IMG/VR virus record: IMGVR_UViG_3300047510_000323 | Location: 1 to 46,545 of that record | Length of the DNA stretch: 46,545 bases | DNA from: a virus | Direction: 5' to 3' (one strand) | Shown here: positions 31,217 to 38,694 of the stretch, piece by piece | How the letters are laid out: every line of letters starts with the position of its first letter | Numbering within the stretch: the stretch's first letter is position 1 | Made by a program: the position numbers and the translations under genes | The notes under the pieces: generated by a model | Told to the model about the DNA's origin: nothing | What the model saw: the letters and a program-made list of their open reading frames with translations, nothing else | Databases searched by the model: none

Positions 31217-32273
31217 TCCACTAAGGGATACTTGGGACTCTTATCTTAACTGGGTCACTTCGACCTCTAACCGTCTTTATATCGGCCATTCGGGAGTAAT
31301 TATGATTCCCTGCCTTCTGGCCGCCACCATTTGTTTTATCCTGGCGTTCATCGCTGCACCTCCAACAGACATTGATGGAATACGAGAACCAGTTTCAGGC
31401 GCCTTACTCTTTGGAAACAACATCATCTCAGGAGCTGTTGTTCCCAGCTCAAACGCGATCGGACTCCATTTTTACCCAGTGTGGGAAGCTCATTCACTTG
31501 ATGAATGGTTGTACAATGGAGGCGAATTCCAGCTCATCATCTTCCACTTCTTGGTGGGTATCTATGCTTACCTTCTCCGAGAATGGGAACTGTCTTATCG
31601 ATTAGGAATGAGGCCTTGGATCTTTGTTGCATACTCGGCTCCAGTGGCGGCTGCTACCGCTGTATTCCTTGTCTATCCCTTTGGCCAAGGAAGCTTCTCT
31701 GATGGTATGCCTTTGGGTATCTCAGGAACCTTCAACTTTATGTTGGTCTTCCAAGCTGAACATAACATCCTTATGCACCCCCTCCATATGCTTGGAGTGG
31801 CAGGTGTGTTTGGTGGGGCTTTGTTTAGCGCGATGCACGGCAGTCTGGTTACGTCTAGTCTTATTCGTGAAACGACTGAAGAAGTATCTCAGAACTATGG
31901 ATACAAGTTTGGTCAAGAAGAAGAGACGTATAACATCGTTGCCGCTCATGGCTACTTTGGACGTTTGATCTTCCAATATGCTTCATTCAATAATAGCCGT
32001 AGCCTTCATTTCTTCCTTGCTACTTGGCCTGTTGTTGGTATTTGGCTTACTAGTCTGGGCGTTTCGACCATGGCTTTTAATCTTAATGGCTTCAACTTTA
32101 ACCAAAGCATTGTCAGTTCTGAAGGGCGAGTGATTAACACTTGGGCTGACATTCTCAATCGTGCTAACCTTGGTTTTGAGGTGATGCATGAACGTAATGC
32201 CCATAACTTCCCACTTGATCTGGCAGCAGCTGAGACAACTCCTGTAGCACTGACTGCTCCTACTATTGGTTAA
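31185..32273 (+). CDS. psbA: Photosystem II D1 protein
   Basis: The 362-residue protein is D1, which binds the photosystem II electron carriers and the manganese cluster in the thylakoid membrane. The ATG at 31185 is used; a TTG at 31164 would add seven residues. Five membrane helices are seen. Key residues are intact: the YZ Tyr in VYPFGQGSF, the Asp in FSDGMPLG, Glu-His of [12 protein letters not shown] and the ligands of [15 protein letters not shown], followed by a C-terminal extension for processing. The REWELSYR segment has Glu at the position called 130, the high-light form. It replaces damaged host D1 during infection. Confidence 0.97.
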   Translation: MVATIAQRPTNPLRDTWDSYLNWVTSTSNRLYIGHSGVIMIPCLLAATICFILAFIAAPPTDIDGIREPVSGALLFGNNIISGAVVPSSNAIGLHFYPVWEAHSLDEWLYNGGEFQLIIFHFLVGIYAYLLREWELSYRLGMRPWIFVAYSAPVAAATAVFLVYPFGQGSFSDGMPLGISGTFNFMLVFQAEHNILMHPLHMLGVAGVFGGALFSAMHGSLVTSSLIRETTEEVSQNYGYKFGQEEETYNIVAAHGYFGRLIFQYASFNNSRSLHFFLATWPVVGIWLTSLGVSTMAFNLNGFNFNQSIVSSEGRVINTWADILNRANLGFEVMHERNAHNFPLDLAAAETTPVALTAPTIG

Positions 32274-32277
32274 TGTA

Positions 32278-32337
32278 ATGTCTTGCGGAAAGAAGGGTCA
32301 CAAAGGTGGCAAAGGTGGCTCAAAAAAAATCGGTTAG
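32278..32337 (+). CDS. Micro-ORF, Gly/Lys-rich 19 residues
   Basis: A 19-residue frame (MSCGKKGHKGGKGGSKKIG) begins four bases after psbA and ends within an A8 run at 32322-32329. It may be an independent micropeptide. Alternatively it is the true start of the following gene, separated by a homopolymer indel or frameshift, because the next protein begins in the +1 frame across the same A-run. Confidence 0.4.
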   Translation: MSCGKKGHKGGKGGSKKIG

Positions 32338-32560
32338 TTTACAGATTGGTAAACATAAGTCACGTACTGGTGGCCTTACAGCTGCTGGCCGTGCTAAGTA
32401 CAATCGAGAGACTGGCTCTAATTTGAAGGCACCTCAACCTGAAGGTGGTCCAAGAAAGCGTTCATTCTGTGCTCGTATGTCTGGGGTCAAAGGTCCCATG
32501 AAAGACGAGAAAGGTAGGCCTACACGTAAGGCCTTGGCACTTCGTAAATGGAAATGTTAA
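32306..32560 (+). CDS. Small basic conserved phage protein
   Basis: The 84-residue protein contains SLQIGKHKSRTGGLTAAGRA, KYNRETGSNLKAPQPEGGPR and FCARMSGVKGPMKDEKGRPT. I recognise this as a conserved small basic protein in many marine phages (DUF6321-type), with no known function. The GTG at 32306 is a weak start, while the conserved part starts near residue 11. The Lys/Arg richness suggests nucleic-acid contact. Confidence 0.7.
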   Translation: MAKVAQKKSVSLQIGKHKSRTGGLTAAGRAKYNRETGSNLKAPQPEGGPRKRSFCARMSGVKGPMKDEKGRPTRKALALRKWKC

Positions 32561-32710
32561 ATGGCTAAACAAGGTCTATATGCTAACATCCACGCCAAGC
32601 GTAAGCGTATTGCTGCTGGTAGTGGAGAGAAGATGAGGAAGCCTGGCACTGCTGGTGCTCCGACTGCAGCACAGTTTAAGCGTGCTGCTAAGACTGCTAA
32701 AAAGAAATAA
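32561..32710 (+). CDS. Tiny basic protein before the capsid gene
   Basis: The 49-residue protein (MAKQGLYANIHAKRKRIAAG, then GEKMRKPGTAGAPTAAQFKR and a Lys-rich end) is another short basic protein type common in phage genomes. It follows the previous gene with no spacing. The function is unknown. With the neighbours at 30362 and 32306 it forms a set of Lys-rich micro-proteins around psbA. Confidence 0.65.
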   Translation: MAKQGLYANIHAKRKRIAAGSGEKMRKPGTAGAPTAAQFKRAAKTAKKK

Positions 32711-32711
32711 C

Positions 32712-32774
32712 CTTTAATAAGCAAATCCCTTATTAAAGTTTGGAGTCAGACACCTCAATGTCGGATCTGACTCC
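32712..32774. terminator. Two perfect inverted repeats after the psbA block
   Basis: CTTTAATAAG/CTTATTAAAG (32712-32721 with 32729-32738) is a perfect 10-bp stem with a seven-base loop, directly after the last small gene. GGAGTCAGA/TCTGACTCC (32742-32750 with 32766-32774) is a second perfect 9-bp stem. The first may end the upstream transcript. The pair may also process the capsid mRNA leader. Confidence 0.55.
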
Positions 32775-32818
32775 TCTTGGCTTAGGCCGGTTACGACCGA
32801 CACCCTTTGCCATTGACA

Positions 32819-32891
32819 GTCTGGAGAGACAGACAAATCAATAATTTGAATGCACATGACTACTTGTCCTGTGAATTCCTAAGCGCTTAGG
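32819..32891. other. Capsid-gene leader: short hairpin and 14-bp palindrome
   Basis: GTCTG/CAGAC (32819-32834) forms a small hairpin and CCTAAGCGCTTAGG (32878-32891) is a perfect 14-bp palindrome. They lie within 110 bases of the capsid ATG, where a late promoter and mRNA-stabilising structures are expected. A palindrome also suits a dimeric protein-binding site. Confidence 0.45.
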
Positions 32892-32923
32892 GAGACGTAC
32901 ATTAACATCTCTCTTTTCTAACA

Positions 32924-33976
32924 ATGACAACCTGGTCCCCGAATCCCGGTGTAGCCCCTAACGCAACTATTACGGCTACCGGTAACCTCAACAAAACCCC
33001 TGGCCTTGGTCTTACCCAAGGTGGTGCTGATTACGATAACAAGTACGCTACCTACCTCAAGCTTTTTAGCGGTGAGATGATTAAAGCGTATGAGTCTGTG
33101 TGTATCGCAAAAGATACTGTGCAGAATCGTACTCTGCGTAACGGCAAATCGCTGCAGTTCATCTATACTGGCCGTATGACGGCTGGCTATCATCAACCTG
33201 GCACGCCTATCCTCGGGACGTCTAATCCTCCCGTGGCTGAGAAGACCGTGCTGATGGACGATCTGCTGGTGTCTTCTGCCTTCGTTTATGATCTTGACGA
33301 AACTCTTGCTCACTACTCTCTGCGGAGCGAGATTTCTGCCAAGATTGGTCATGCTCTGGCTGAAGCATACGATAAGAAAGTGTTCCGTGTGATCGCTAAG
33401 TCTGCGCGTACTGCTCATCCGATCACTGCTGCTCCTGGTCCTGAGCCTGGTGGTTCTGTGATCCAACTGGGTGCTAACAATGAGTACAATGCTCAAGCCC
33501 TGGTTGACGCATTCTTCGAGGCCGCCAGTATTCTCGACGAGAAGAATGTGCCCCGTCAAGGTCGTACTGCCGTGCTTAATCCTCGGCAATATTATGCCCT
33601 TGTGTCGCAGGTCGACACGAATATCCTCAACCGTGACTTTGGTGCCTCGCAAGGTAACCTGAACAGCGGTGAAGGCCTGTATGAAATCGCTGGTATTTCG
33701 ATCCGTCGTTCTAACAACCTGCCCTTCCTGGCTGGTAACGTTAGCCGTGTGGATGGTGAGAACAACGATTACAGCGGTAACTTCTCGACCCACTGTGGTC
33801 TGATCTATCAGCGTGATGCTGCTGCTGTGGTGCAAGGCATTGGTCCCCAAATCCAAACCACTGGTGGTGATGTGAAGGCCATGTACCAAGGCGATCTGAT
33901 CATCGGTCGTCTGGCCATGGGTGCTGATTGGCTGAACCCCGCTGCTGCTATTGAGCTGCAGTCGGCTCGCTCCTGA
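32924..33976 (+). CDS. Major capsid protein (T7 gp10-like)
   Basis: The 350-residue coat protein, in the HK97 fold as known for T7 gp10, builds the icosahedral head. The sequence has the gp10-type KSLQFIYTGRMTAGYHQPGT loop, a long helix with LVDAFFEAASILDEKNVP and the P-domain strand RTAVLNPRQYYALV. T7 gp10A is 345 residues. Codon use is more biased than in neighbours, consistent with high expression. A structured leader lies upstream, and a small gene and terminator follow. Confidence 0.93.
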   Translation: MTTWSPNPGVAPNATITATGNLNKTPGLGLTQGGADYDNKYATYLKLFSGEMIKAYESVCIAKDTVQNRTLRNGKSLQFIYTGRMTAGYHQPGTPILGTSNPPVAEKTVLMDDLLVSSAFVYDLDETLAHYSLRSEISAKIGHALAEAYDKKVFRVIAKSARTAHPITAAPGPEPGGSVIQLGANNEYNAQALVDAFFEAASILDEKNVPRQGRTAVLNPRQYYALVSQVDTNILNRDFGASQGNLNSGEGLYEIAGISIRRSNNLPFLAGNVSRVDGENNDYSGNFSTHCGLIYQRDAAAVVQGIGPQIQTTGGDVKAMYQGDLIIGRLAMGADWLNPAAAIELQSARS

Positions 33977-33988
33977 GGTAATTAAATT

Positions 33989-34273
33989 ATGGCAAACCTT
34001 ACTGTTGCTGCTGGCGACAACGGTGTCGCTGGTACCGTTAACTTTGCTACTCGCACTATTACTGGTGCTCTGGGTAACACCTATTCCGACAACGGTACCT
34101 TGGCCGTCTCTGACAACCATGCTGTTCGTCGTTCTGTTGCCAAGACTCGCCAAGCTTTTGGTGGCACTGTGAACGCTTCTGGTGTGTTCTCTGAAACCCA
34201 AGGCTTCCGTACTGCTTACTCTGGTGTTGAAGCCGATTCTCCGGCTCTCGATGCTAGCCGTACTGCAGTCTGA
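33989..34273 (+). CDS. Small protein after the capsid gene, possible head decoration
   Basis: The 94-residue protein is rich in Gly, Thr, Ala and Val with beta-like strands (LTVAAGDNGVAGTVNFATRT and YSDNGTLAVSDNHAV). It lacks membrane segments and starts 12 bases after the capsid stop, preceded by a GAGG ribosome-binding site. The same strong codon bias suggests high expression, so a capsid decoration or minor virion protein is plausible. It is not recognised by family. Confidence 0.6.
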   Translation: MANLTVAAGDNGVAGTVNFATRTITGALGNTYSDNGTLAVSDNHAVRRSVAKTRQAFGGTVNASGVFSETQGFRTAYSGVEADSPALDASRTAV

Positions 34274-34289
34274 TAAAGGTTGACTTACT

Positions 34290-34316
34290 GGGGGGATCTA
34301 CATGGTCCCCCTTTTC
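34290..34316 (+). terminator. Strong intrinsic terminator after the capsid operon
   Basis: GGGGGA (34291-34296) pairs with TCCCCC (34306-34311) around a nine-base loop, followed by TTTTCTATTT. The position after the capsid gene and before the tail-tube genes is that of the T7 terminator T-phi, which lowers transcription of downstream genes relative to the capsid. Confidence 0.8.
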
Positions 34317-34344
34317 TATTTATTAAACATATAACATTATTGTT

Positions 34345-35013
34345 ATGTCGCATTCTACCACTGGCTCTAAGACTGAGCTTCAAGCTGTCAATCAGATCCT
34401 GGCGTCAGTTGGTCAGGCACCTGTAACTTCTATTGATACTGAAACCATTACCGATCAAAACGGTGCATCAGTTACAGTAGTAACCAACCCGGACGTTGCG
34501 ATTGCTTACGATACTTTGCATGAAGTATCAAGAGAAGTTCAAGGGGAAGGTTGGACATTTAACCGAGAGTTTAATTATCCATTCACCCCAAATAACGATA
34601 ATGAGATTCTGTGGCCTAATAATGTGCTGCAGCTAGACCTGTCTGATGACCCTAGGTTTGTAGCTTATCGTGAAAGAGATGTCGTTAAGCGTAACGGTAA
34701 ACTATACGATCGCATGAATCATACCTTTACTTGGTATGAACCAGTGTACTGTGATGTTCTATGGCTATGGGAATGGGAAGACCTTCCGTCTCCTATCCAA
34801 GACTATATCACATGTCGTGCAGCTTCTGTTGCTTCTAGTCGTCTTATTGGTGACTCCACTCAATACCAAATTCTTCAACAAAAGGAAGCATATGCTCGTG
34901 CTATTGCACTAGAGTATGAATGCAACCAGGGAGACTATAGTATGTTTGGTTATCCCCGCCAAGGTACTTATTATCAAAGCTACCAACCCTACAATACTCT
35001 GCAAAGGTTCTGA
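34345..35013 (+). CDS. Tail tubular protein A (T7 gp11-like)
   Basis: The 222-residue protein carries the gp11 pattern: ELQAVNQILASVGQAPV near the start, EVQGEGWTFNREF, a DVLWLWEWEDLPSPIQDY helix and ALEYECNQGDYSMFGYPR at the end. It forms the adaptor ring joining portal and tail nozzle. T7 gp11 is 196 residues. Its stop overlaps the start of the next gene. Confidence 0.9.
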   Translation: MSHSTTGSKTELQAVNQILASVGQAPVTSIDTETITDQNGASVTVVTNPDVAIAYDTLHEVSREVQGEGWTFNREFNYPFTPNNDNEILWPNNVLQLDLSDDPRFVAYRERDVVKRNGKLYDRMNHTFTWYEPVYCDVLWLWEWEDLPSPIQDYITCRAASVASSRLIGDSTQYQILQQKEAYARAIALEYECNQGDYSMFGYPRQGTYYQSYQPYNTLQRF

Positions 35014-37574
35014 TGGCAGCAGTCACTCAATTTATCCCTACATTTCTTGGTGGTGTTAGCCGCCAAACAGATACCAAGAAACAACCAGGACAAGTTAATG
35101 AAATCCTAAATGGTTACCCTGATCCTACATACGGACTACTAAAGAGGAACGGCAGTCAGTTTCTTGGGTTATTGTCTTCCTATGTAAATGATAACTCTGA
35201 TACCTTGAAGAACGGACATTGGTTTACCGTGTCTCGTGATAACGATGAAAGGTACATTGGTGTCATCACTACTACTGGTAACATTCGTATTTGGAATACT
35301 GTACCACAAAATGCTGGTGGTATTCTAACCTTTACTGAAGCCACGATTACTAATAAGACGGCAGCTGATGTAGTTAGTTATCTTACTCCTCCCAATACTA
35401 CAACTGGGTTGGATGATTTCTATACGTTCTCATATCTTGATCAGACATACATCGTCAATAAAAACAAGACGGTGTTGATGAATGCTAAAACCAACTATTA
35501 CCTGTATGTACGTGCTACAGTTGTACTAGCTAGCGTTGAGCATGAACGAGAGTATGCTGTTTGGGTAAACGGTACAAAGTACACGTATAATTCACCAAAC
35601 AATACTAACACCCTGACTGGTGATATGATCCTCACTGGTCTTAAAACTGCTTTGGATGCTGGCCTTAGTGCTAACTACACTGTTACCAAATACTCCAATA
35701 GCTTGGAGATTGAACGTAATGATGGTCAAACACCATTCACCATTGAGGTACGCGGTGGTACTGACGGCATTGGACTGACTGTCTACCAAGACGAAGTATC
35801 TAGTCCTGCTCGACTTGCTGCTTCTACCAAACCTGGACGTAGGGTAAAGGTACTTAACTCTGTAGATGAACGTGCTTCCTACTTTGTGAAGTTTGTATCT
35901 ACTGGCAACAGTCCTGGTGCTAACAACGCTGTTACTGCAGGTTCTGGTTACTGGGAAGAATCAGTAGGTTGGGATATTGACACTGATCAAAACGGTGTAC
36001 CAATTGCCACTGCTGGTAAGTATGTAGCTCAGTTAGCTTCCAATGGACTGAATGCTGAGACAATGCCTTATAAGCTTGTCAATACTGGTACTAATCAGTT
36101 CTCCATCTCCAAGGAAACTTGGTCACCACGTCTCACTGGTAATGACTACGGTAACCCTCTACCTTCATTTGTAGGTAGTACGATTAAGTTTGGTCTTATC
36201 TACAGCAACCGTTTGATCTTCCTTACGGCAGACACGATTGTTATGAGTGTGGCGAAAGACTTTGAGAACTTCTTCTTTACCAGTGCTCAAACTGTCTTAG
36301 CTTCTGATCCAGTTGACGTTGAAACGTCTAGTACTAGGGTCAGTAATCTATATTGTGCAGTACCTCAAGCACAAGGCTTGATCCTATTCAGTGAGTATGA
36401 GCAGTATCTGCTGTACTCTGAAAGTGGTATCATCTCACCCAGTGATAACATTGTCCGTACTATTAGTCAGTACGAAAGTGATCGTAGTGTCTTAGCACAA
36501 GACACTGGTGAATTTATTGGGTTTGTTGCTCGTGGTTCTGGCTACTCCAGGCTACTTGGTATGCAACCACGTGGTAACCTTGAATCAGCTGAGGTAGCAG
36601 ATATCAGTAAGATTGTTGCTGGGTACCTACCACCTGATGCACAGCGTCTTACTGTTAATGCTCAGGACTCCCTGCTAGCACTATACAGTAAACAAGCCAA
36701 TAGCATCTACCTGTATAAGTATTATACCAACGGCAAGGAACAACTGATGCAGGCATGGTTCCGATGGAAGATGCCTGATGAAGTACAGATCATGGTAACC
36801 ATTGATAACTACCTTGTTGTCCTTACTAGGGGTAACGGAGAGTATAAGGTTAGTTATATTGATCTTGTCCAAGGTGCATTCACTACTACTGAAGTAGATA
36901 AAGTATCTCTTCCTGAGGTACGTCTAGACTACAGTTATATTGCTGGTTCTGCAGGTGCTATTACCTATAATAGTAATACTAACAAATCAACACTACCCCG
37001 TACTTATAAGCATATTACTGGCCTCAAGCCAGTAGCTATGACTGTTCCTACTGTTGCTCCAGGACCATCTACATCTTACTCTAACCTATTTATTCCTACG
37101 ACACAATCTAATACAACTGTCAACTATGTGATGGATGTAGAGGTTGATAACAACGGTAACTGGTTGATTGAAGGTAATTGGGTTGGTAAACAGTTTGACC
37201 TAGTAGTAGGGTATGAGTATGATTTCGATATTGAACTACCTCGTTATTTCTATAAGTCTGATCGTACCGTTGATTGGACGTCTTCTTTGACTATTGCTAG
37301 GATCAAATTTGATGTAGGCCTTAGCGGTTCAGTTAACTTCTACATTAAACGATTCGGCTCTCCTGAATGGAAGAATACTGTGGGGGTTCAATATGCTGGT
37401 TATTATCTAGCCAACAGTTCACCTATTGTAGATAGGACAACTCTTACGGTACCTATTCATCAAAAGAATACAAACTATGATTTACGAATCAATAGTAACT
37501 CACCATTTCCAGTTGCATTTAACAGTATGACATGGGAAGGTAATTACGCACCACGTTATTATAGGAGGGCTTGA
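35013..37574 (+). CDS. Tail tubular protein B (T7 gp12-like nozzle)
   Basis: The 853-residue protein is the tail nozzle. It starts MAAVTQFIPTFLGGVSRQTD with the typical QPGQVNEILNGYPDPTYGLL segment and contains a long beta-rich body (SNRLIFLTADTIVMSVAKDF, ARGSGYSRLLGMQPRGNL). T7 gp12 is 794 residues and has the same architecture. The start overlaps the gp11-like stop, and the next gene starts on its last base with an unusually strong ribosome site (GGAGG). Confidence 0.92.
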   Translation: MAAVTQFIPTFLGGVSRQTDTKKQPGQVNEILNGYPDPTYGLLKRNGSQFLGLLSSYVNDNSDTLKNGHWFTVSRDNDERYIGVITTTGNIRIWNTVPQNAGGILTFTEATITNKTAADVVSYLTPPNTTTGLDDFYTFSYLDQTYIVNKNKTVLMNAKTNYYLYVRATVVLASVEHEREYAVWVNGTKYTYNSPNNTNTLTGDMILTGLKTALDAGLSANYTVTKYSNSLEIERNDGQTPFTIEVRGGTDGIGLTVYQDEVSSPARLAASTKPGRRVKVLNSVDERASYFVKFVSTGNSPGANNAVTAGSGYWEESVGWDIDTDQNGVPIATAGKYVAQLASNGLNAETMPYKLVNTGTNQFSISKETWSPRLTGNDYGNPLPSFVGSTIKFGLIYSNRLIFLTADTIVMSVAKDFENFFFTSAQTVLASDPVDVETSSTRVSNLYCAVPQAQGLILFSEYEQYLLYSESGIISPSDNIVRTISQYESDRSVLAQDTGEFIGFVARGSGYSRLLGMQPRGNLESAEVADISKIVAGYLPPDAQRLTVNAQDSLLALYSKQANSIYLYKYYTNGKEQLMQAWFRWKMPDEVQIMVTIDNYLVVLTRGNGEYKVSYIDLVQGAFTTTEVDKVSLPEVRLDYSYIAGSAGAITYNSNTNKSTLPRTYKHITGLKPVAMTVPTVAPGPSTSYSNLFIPTTQSNTTVNYVMDVEVDNNGNWLIEGNWVGKQFDLVVGYEYDFDIELPRYFYKSDRTVDWTSSLTIARIKFDVGLSGSVNFYIKRFGSPEWKNTVGVQYAGYYLANSSPIVDRTTLTVPIHQKNTNYDLRINSNSPFPVAFNSMTWEGNYAPRYYRRA

Positions 37575-38689
37575 TGGAAGTATTTGATCCTGTAAGTCTT
37601 GGCATTGGCTTGGTTGGTTCAGCTGTTCAAGGACTTTTTGGAGCCTCTCAAGCTGATGCTCAAAACCGTGCAGCAGAACGTCAAGCTGAACTTCAACATG
37701 AAGCCAATGTAGCCAATTGGAAGTTCAACAAAATTACAGCCAGGCGTCAAAATAAATACGATAAGCAAAGTGTTAATATTCAACGCTTTAACATTGAAAA
37801 CAACCTTGCTTATCAAGAGGAGACCGCTAATAGGAATTGGCGCTATCAGATGCAGATTGGTGCATTTGACTATGCCAATCAACTTCGTGGTTACAACAAG
37901 TCACGACAGACTGCTCTCCAGCAACTAGACTATAATAACCTTGCTTATGACTTCGCCTTGCAGGACACTGCACGGTGGGAACAAGAGCAGAGTATTATGA
38001 TGGACTTTGAAGAGTCTACCACCATGCTTGAATATCGCTATGCTCAACGTGGAGAAGCGTTGAATATGGCGCAAGCCGAGGCAACTCTTCAACAGTCTCG
38101 TGGTATGGGTTTAATTGAAAAGCAACGTGCTTATGTGGAAGGGCTGGAGCAGGCAGGAGCTGTTCAGGCACGAGGTGGTATGGGCGTTAGTGCAGAGAAA
38201 GTAGCACGAGCTTCCATTGCTAAAGTTGGTGCAGCTACTGCTGCTATCATTCAGAACGTCTTCAACGCTGAGCAAAACTACTCACTGTCTTCTGAAGCTG
38301 TCAATTTGAAGTTGGAACAGATCAATGATAGCTTCTATCTTGATAAAGCTCAACTTGCTGCTTCACGTGCTAGCCTCGGTAACCAAGCCAAGGTGATGCG
38401 TAACCAAGCGATTATGAGTAAGAAGCAGGCAGACCTCAATGCTGTTGCTAATATAATGCTTGAACCGATGAAGCCTGTTCCTATTCCTGCACCTATTGCT
38501 CTGCCGAGACCTGAACTGCAAGATCCTTTGGAGTTTGATAAGAAGCTGTGGAATAGCATTAGACCTAAGAAAGGTGCTATTGCAACTCAAAGTGCTCTTG
38601 GTACAGGTCTTGCATCGTTTGCATCCGGTGCATTTAATGCGGCACTAGCTAGTTATACGCCTTCTGTACCTAAACCCCCAACAGGCTAA
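37574..38689 (+). CDS. Internal virion protein (T7 gp14-like)
   Basis: The 371-residue protein starts at the ATG sharing the A of the upstream TGA, six bases after a GGAGG ribosome-binding site that stands out among the phage's weak sites. A Gly/Leu-rich hydrophobic segment (about residues 9-24) precedes a long Gln/Asn/Ala-rich helical region. A Gly-rich AGAVQARGGMGVSAEKVARA loop resembles the gp14 family. It should form the outer ejection channel in the host envelope. Confidence 0.85.
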   Translation: MEVFDPVSLGIGLVGSAVQGLFGASQADAQNRAAERQAELQHEANVANWKFNKITARRQNKYDKQSVNIQRFNIENNLAYQEETANRNWRYQMQIGAFDYANQLRGYNKSRQTALQQLDYNNLAYDFALQDTARWEQEQSIMMDFEESTTMLEYRYAQRGEALNMAQAEATLQQSRGMGLIEKQRAYVEGLEQAGAVQARGGMGVSAEKVARASIAKVGAATAAIIQNVFNAEQNYSLSSEAVNLKLEQINDSFYLDKAQLAASRASLGNQAKVMRNQAIMSKKQADLNAVANIMLEPMKPVPIPAPIALPRPELQDPLEFDKKLWNSIRPKKGAIATQSALGTGLASFASGAFNAALASYTPSVPKPPTG

Positions 38690-38694
38690 TAACT

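Noticed and set aside
32918-34201. A 427-codon open frame on the - strand opposite the capsid gene
   Set aside because: It mirrors the strongly biased codons of the capsid and following gene, its protein is Ser/Thr/Arg/His-rich with no domain, and no ribosome site or promoter supports it.
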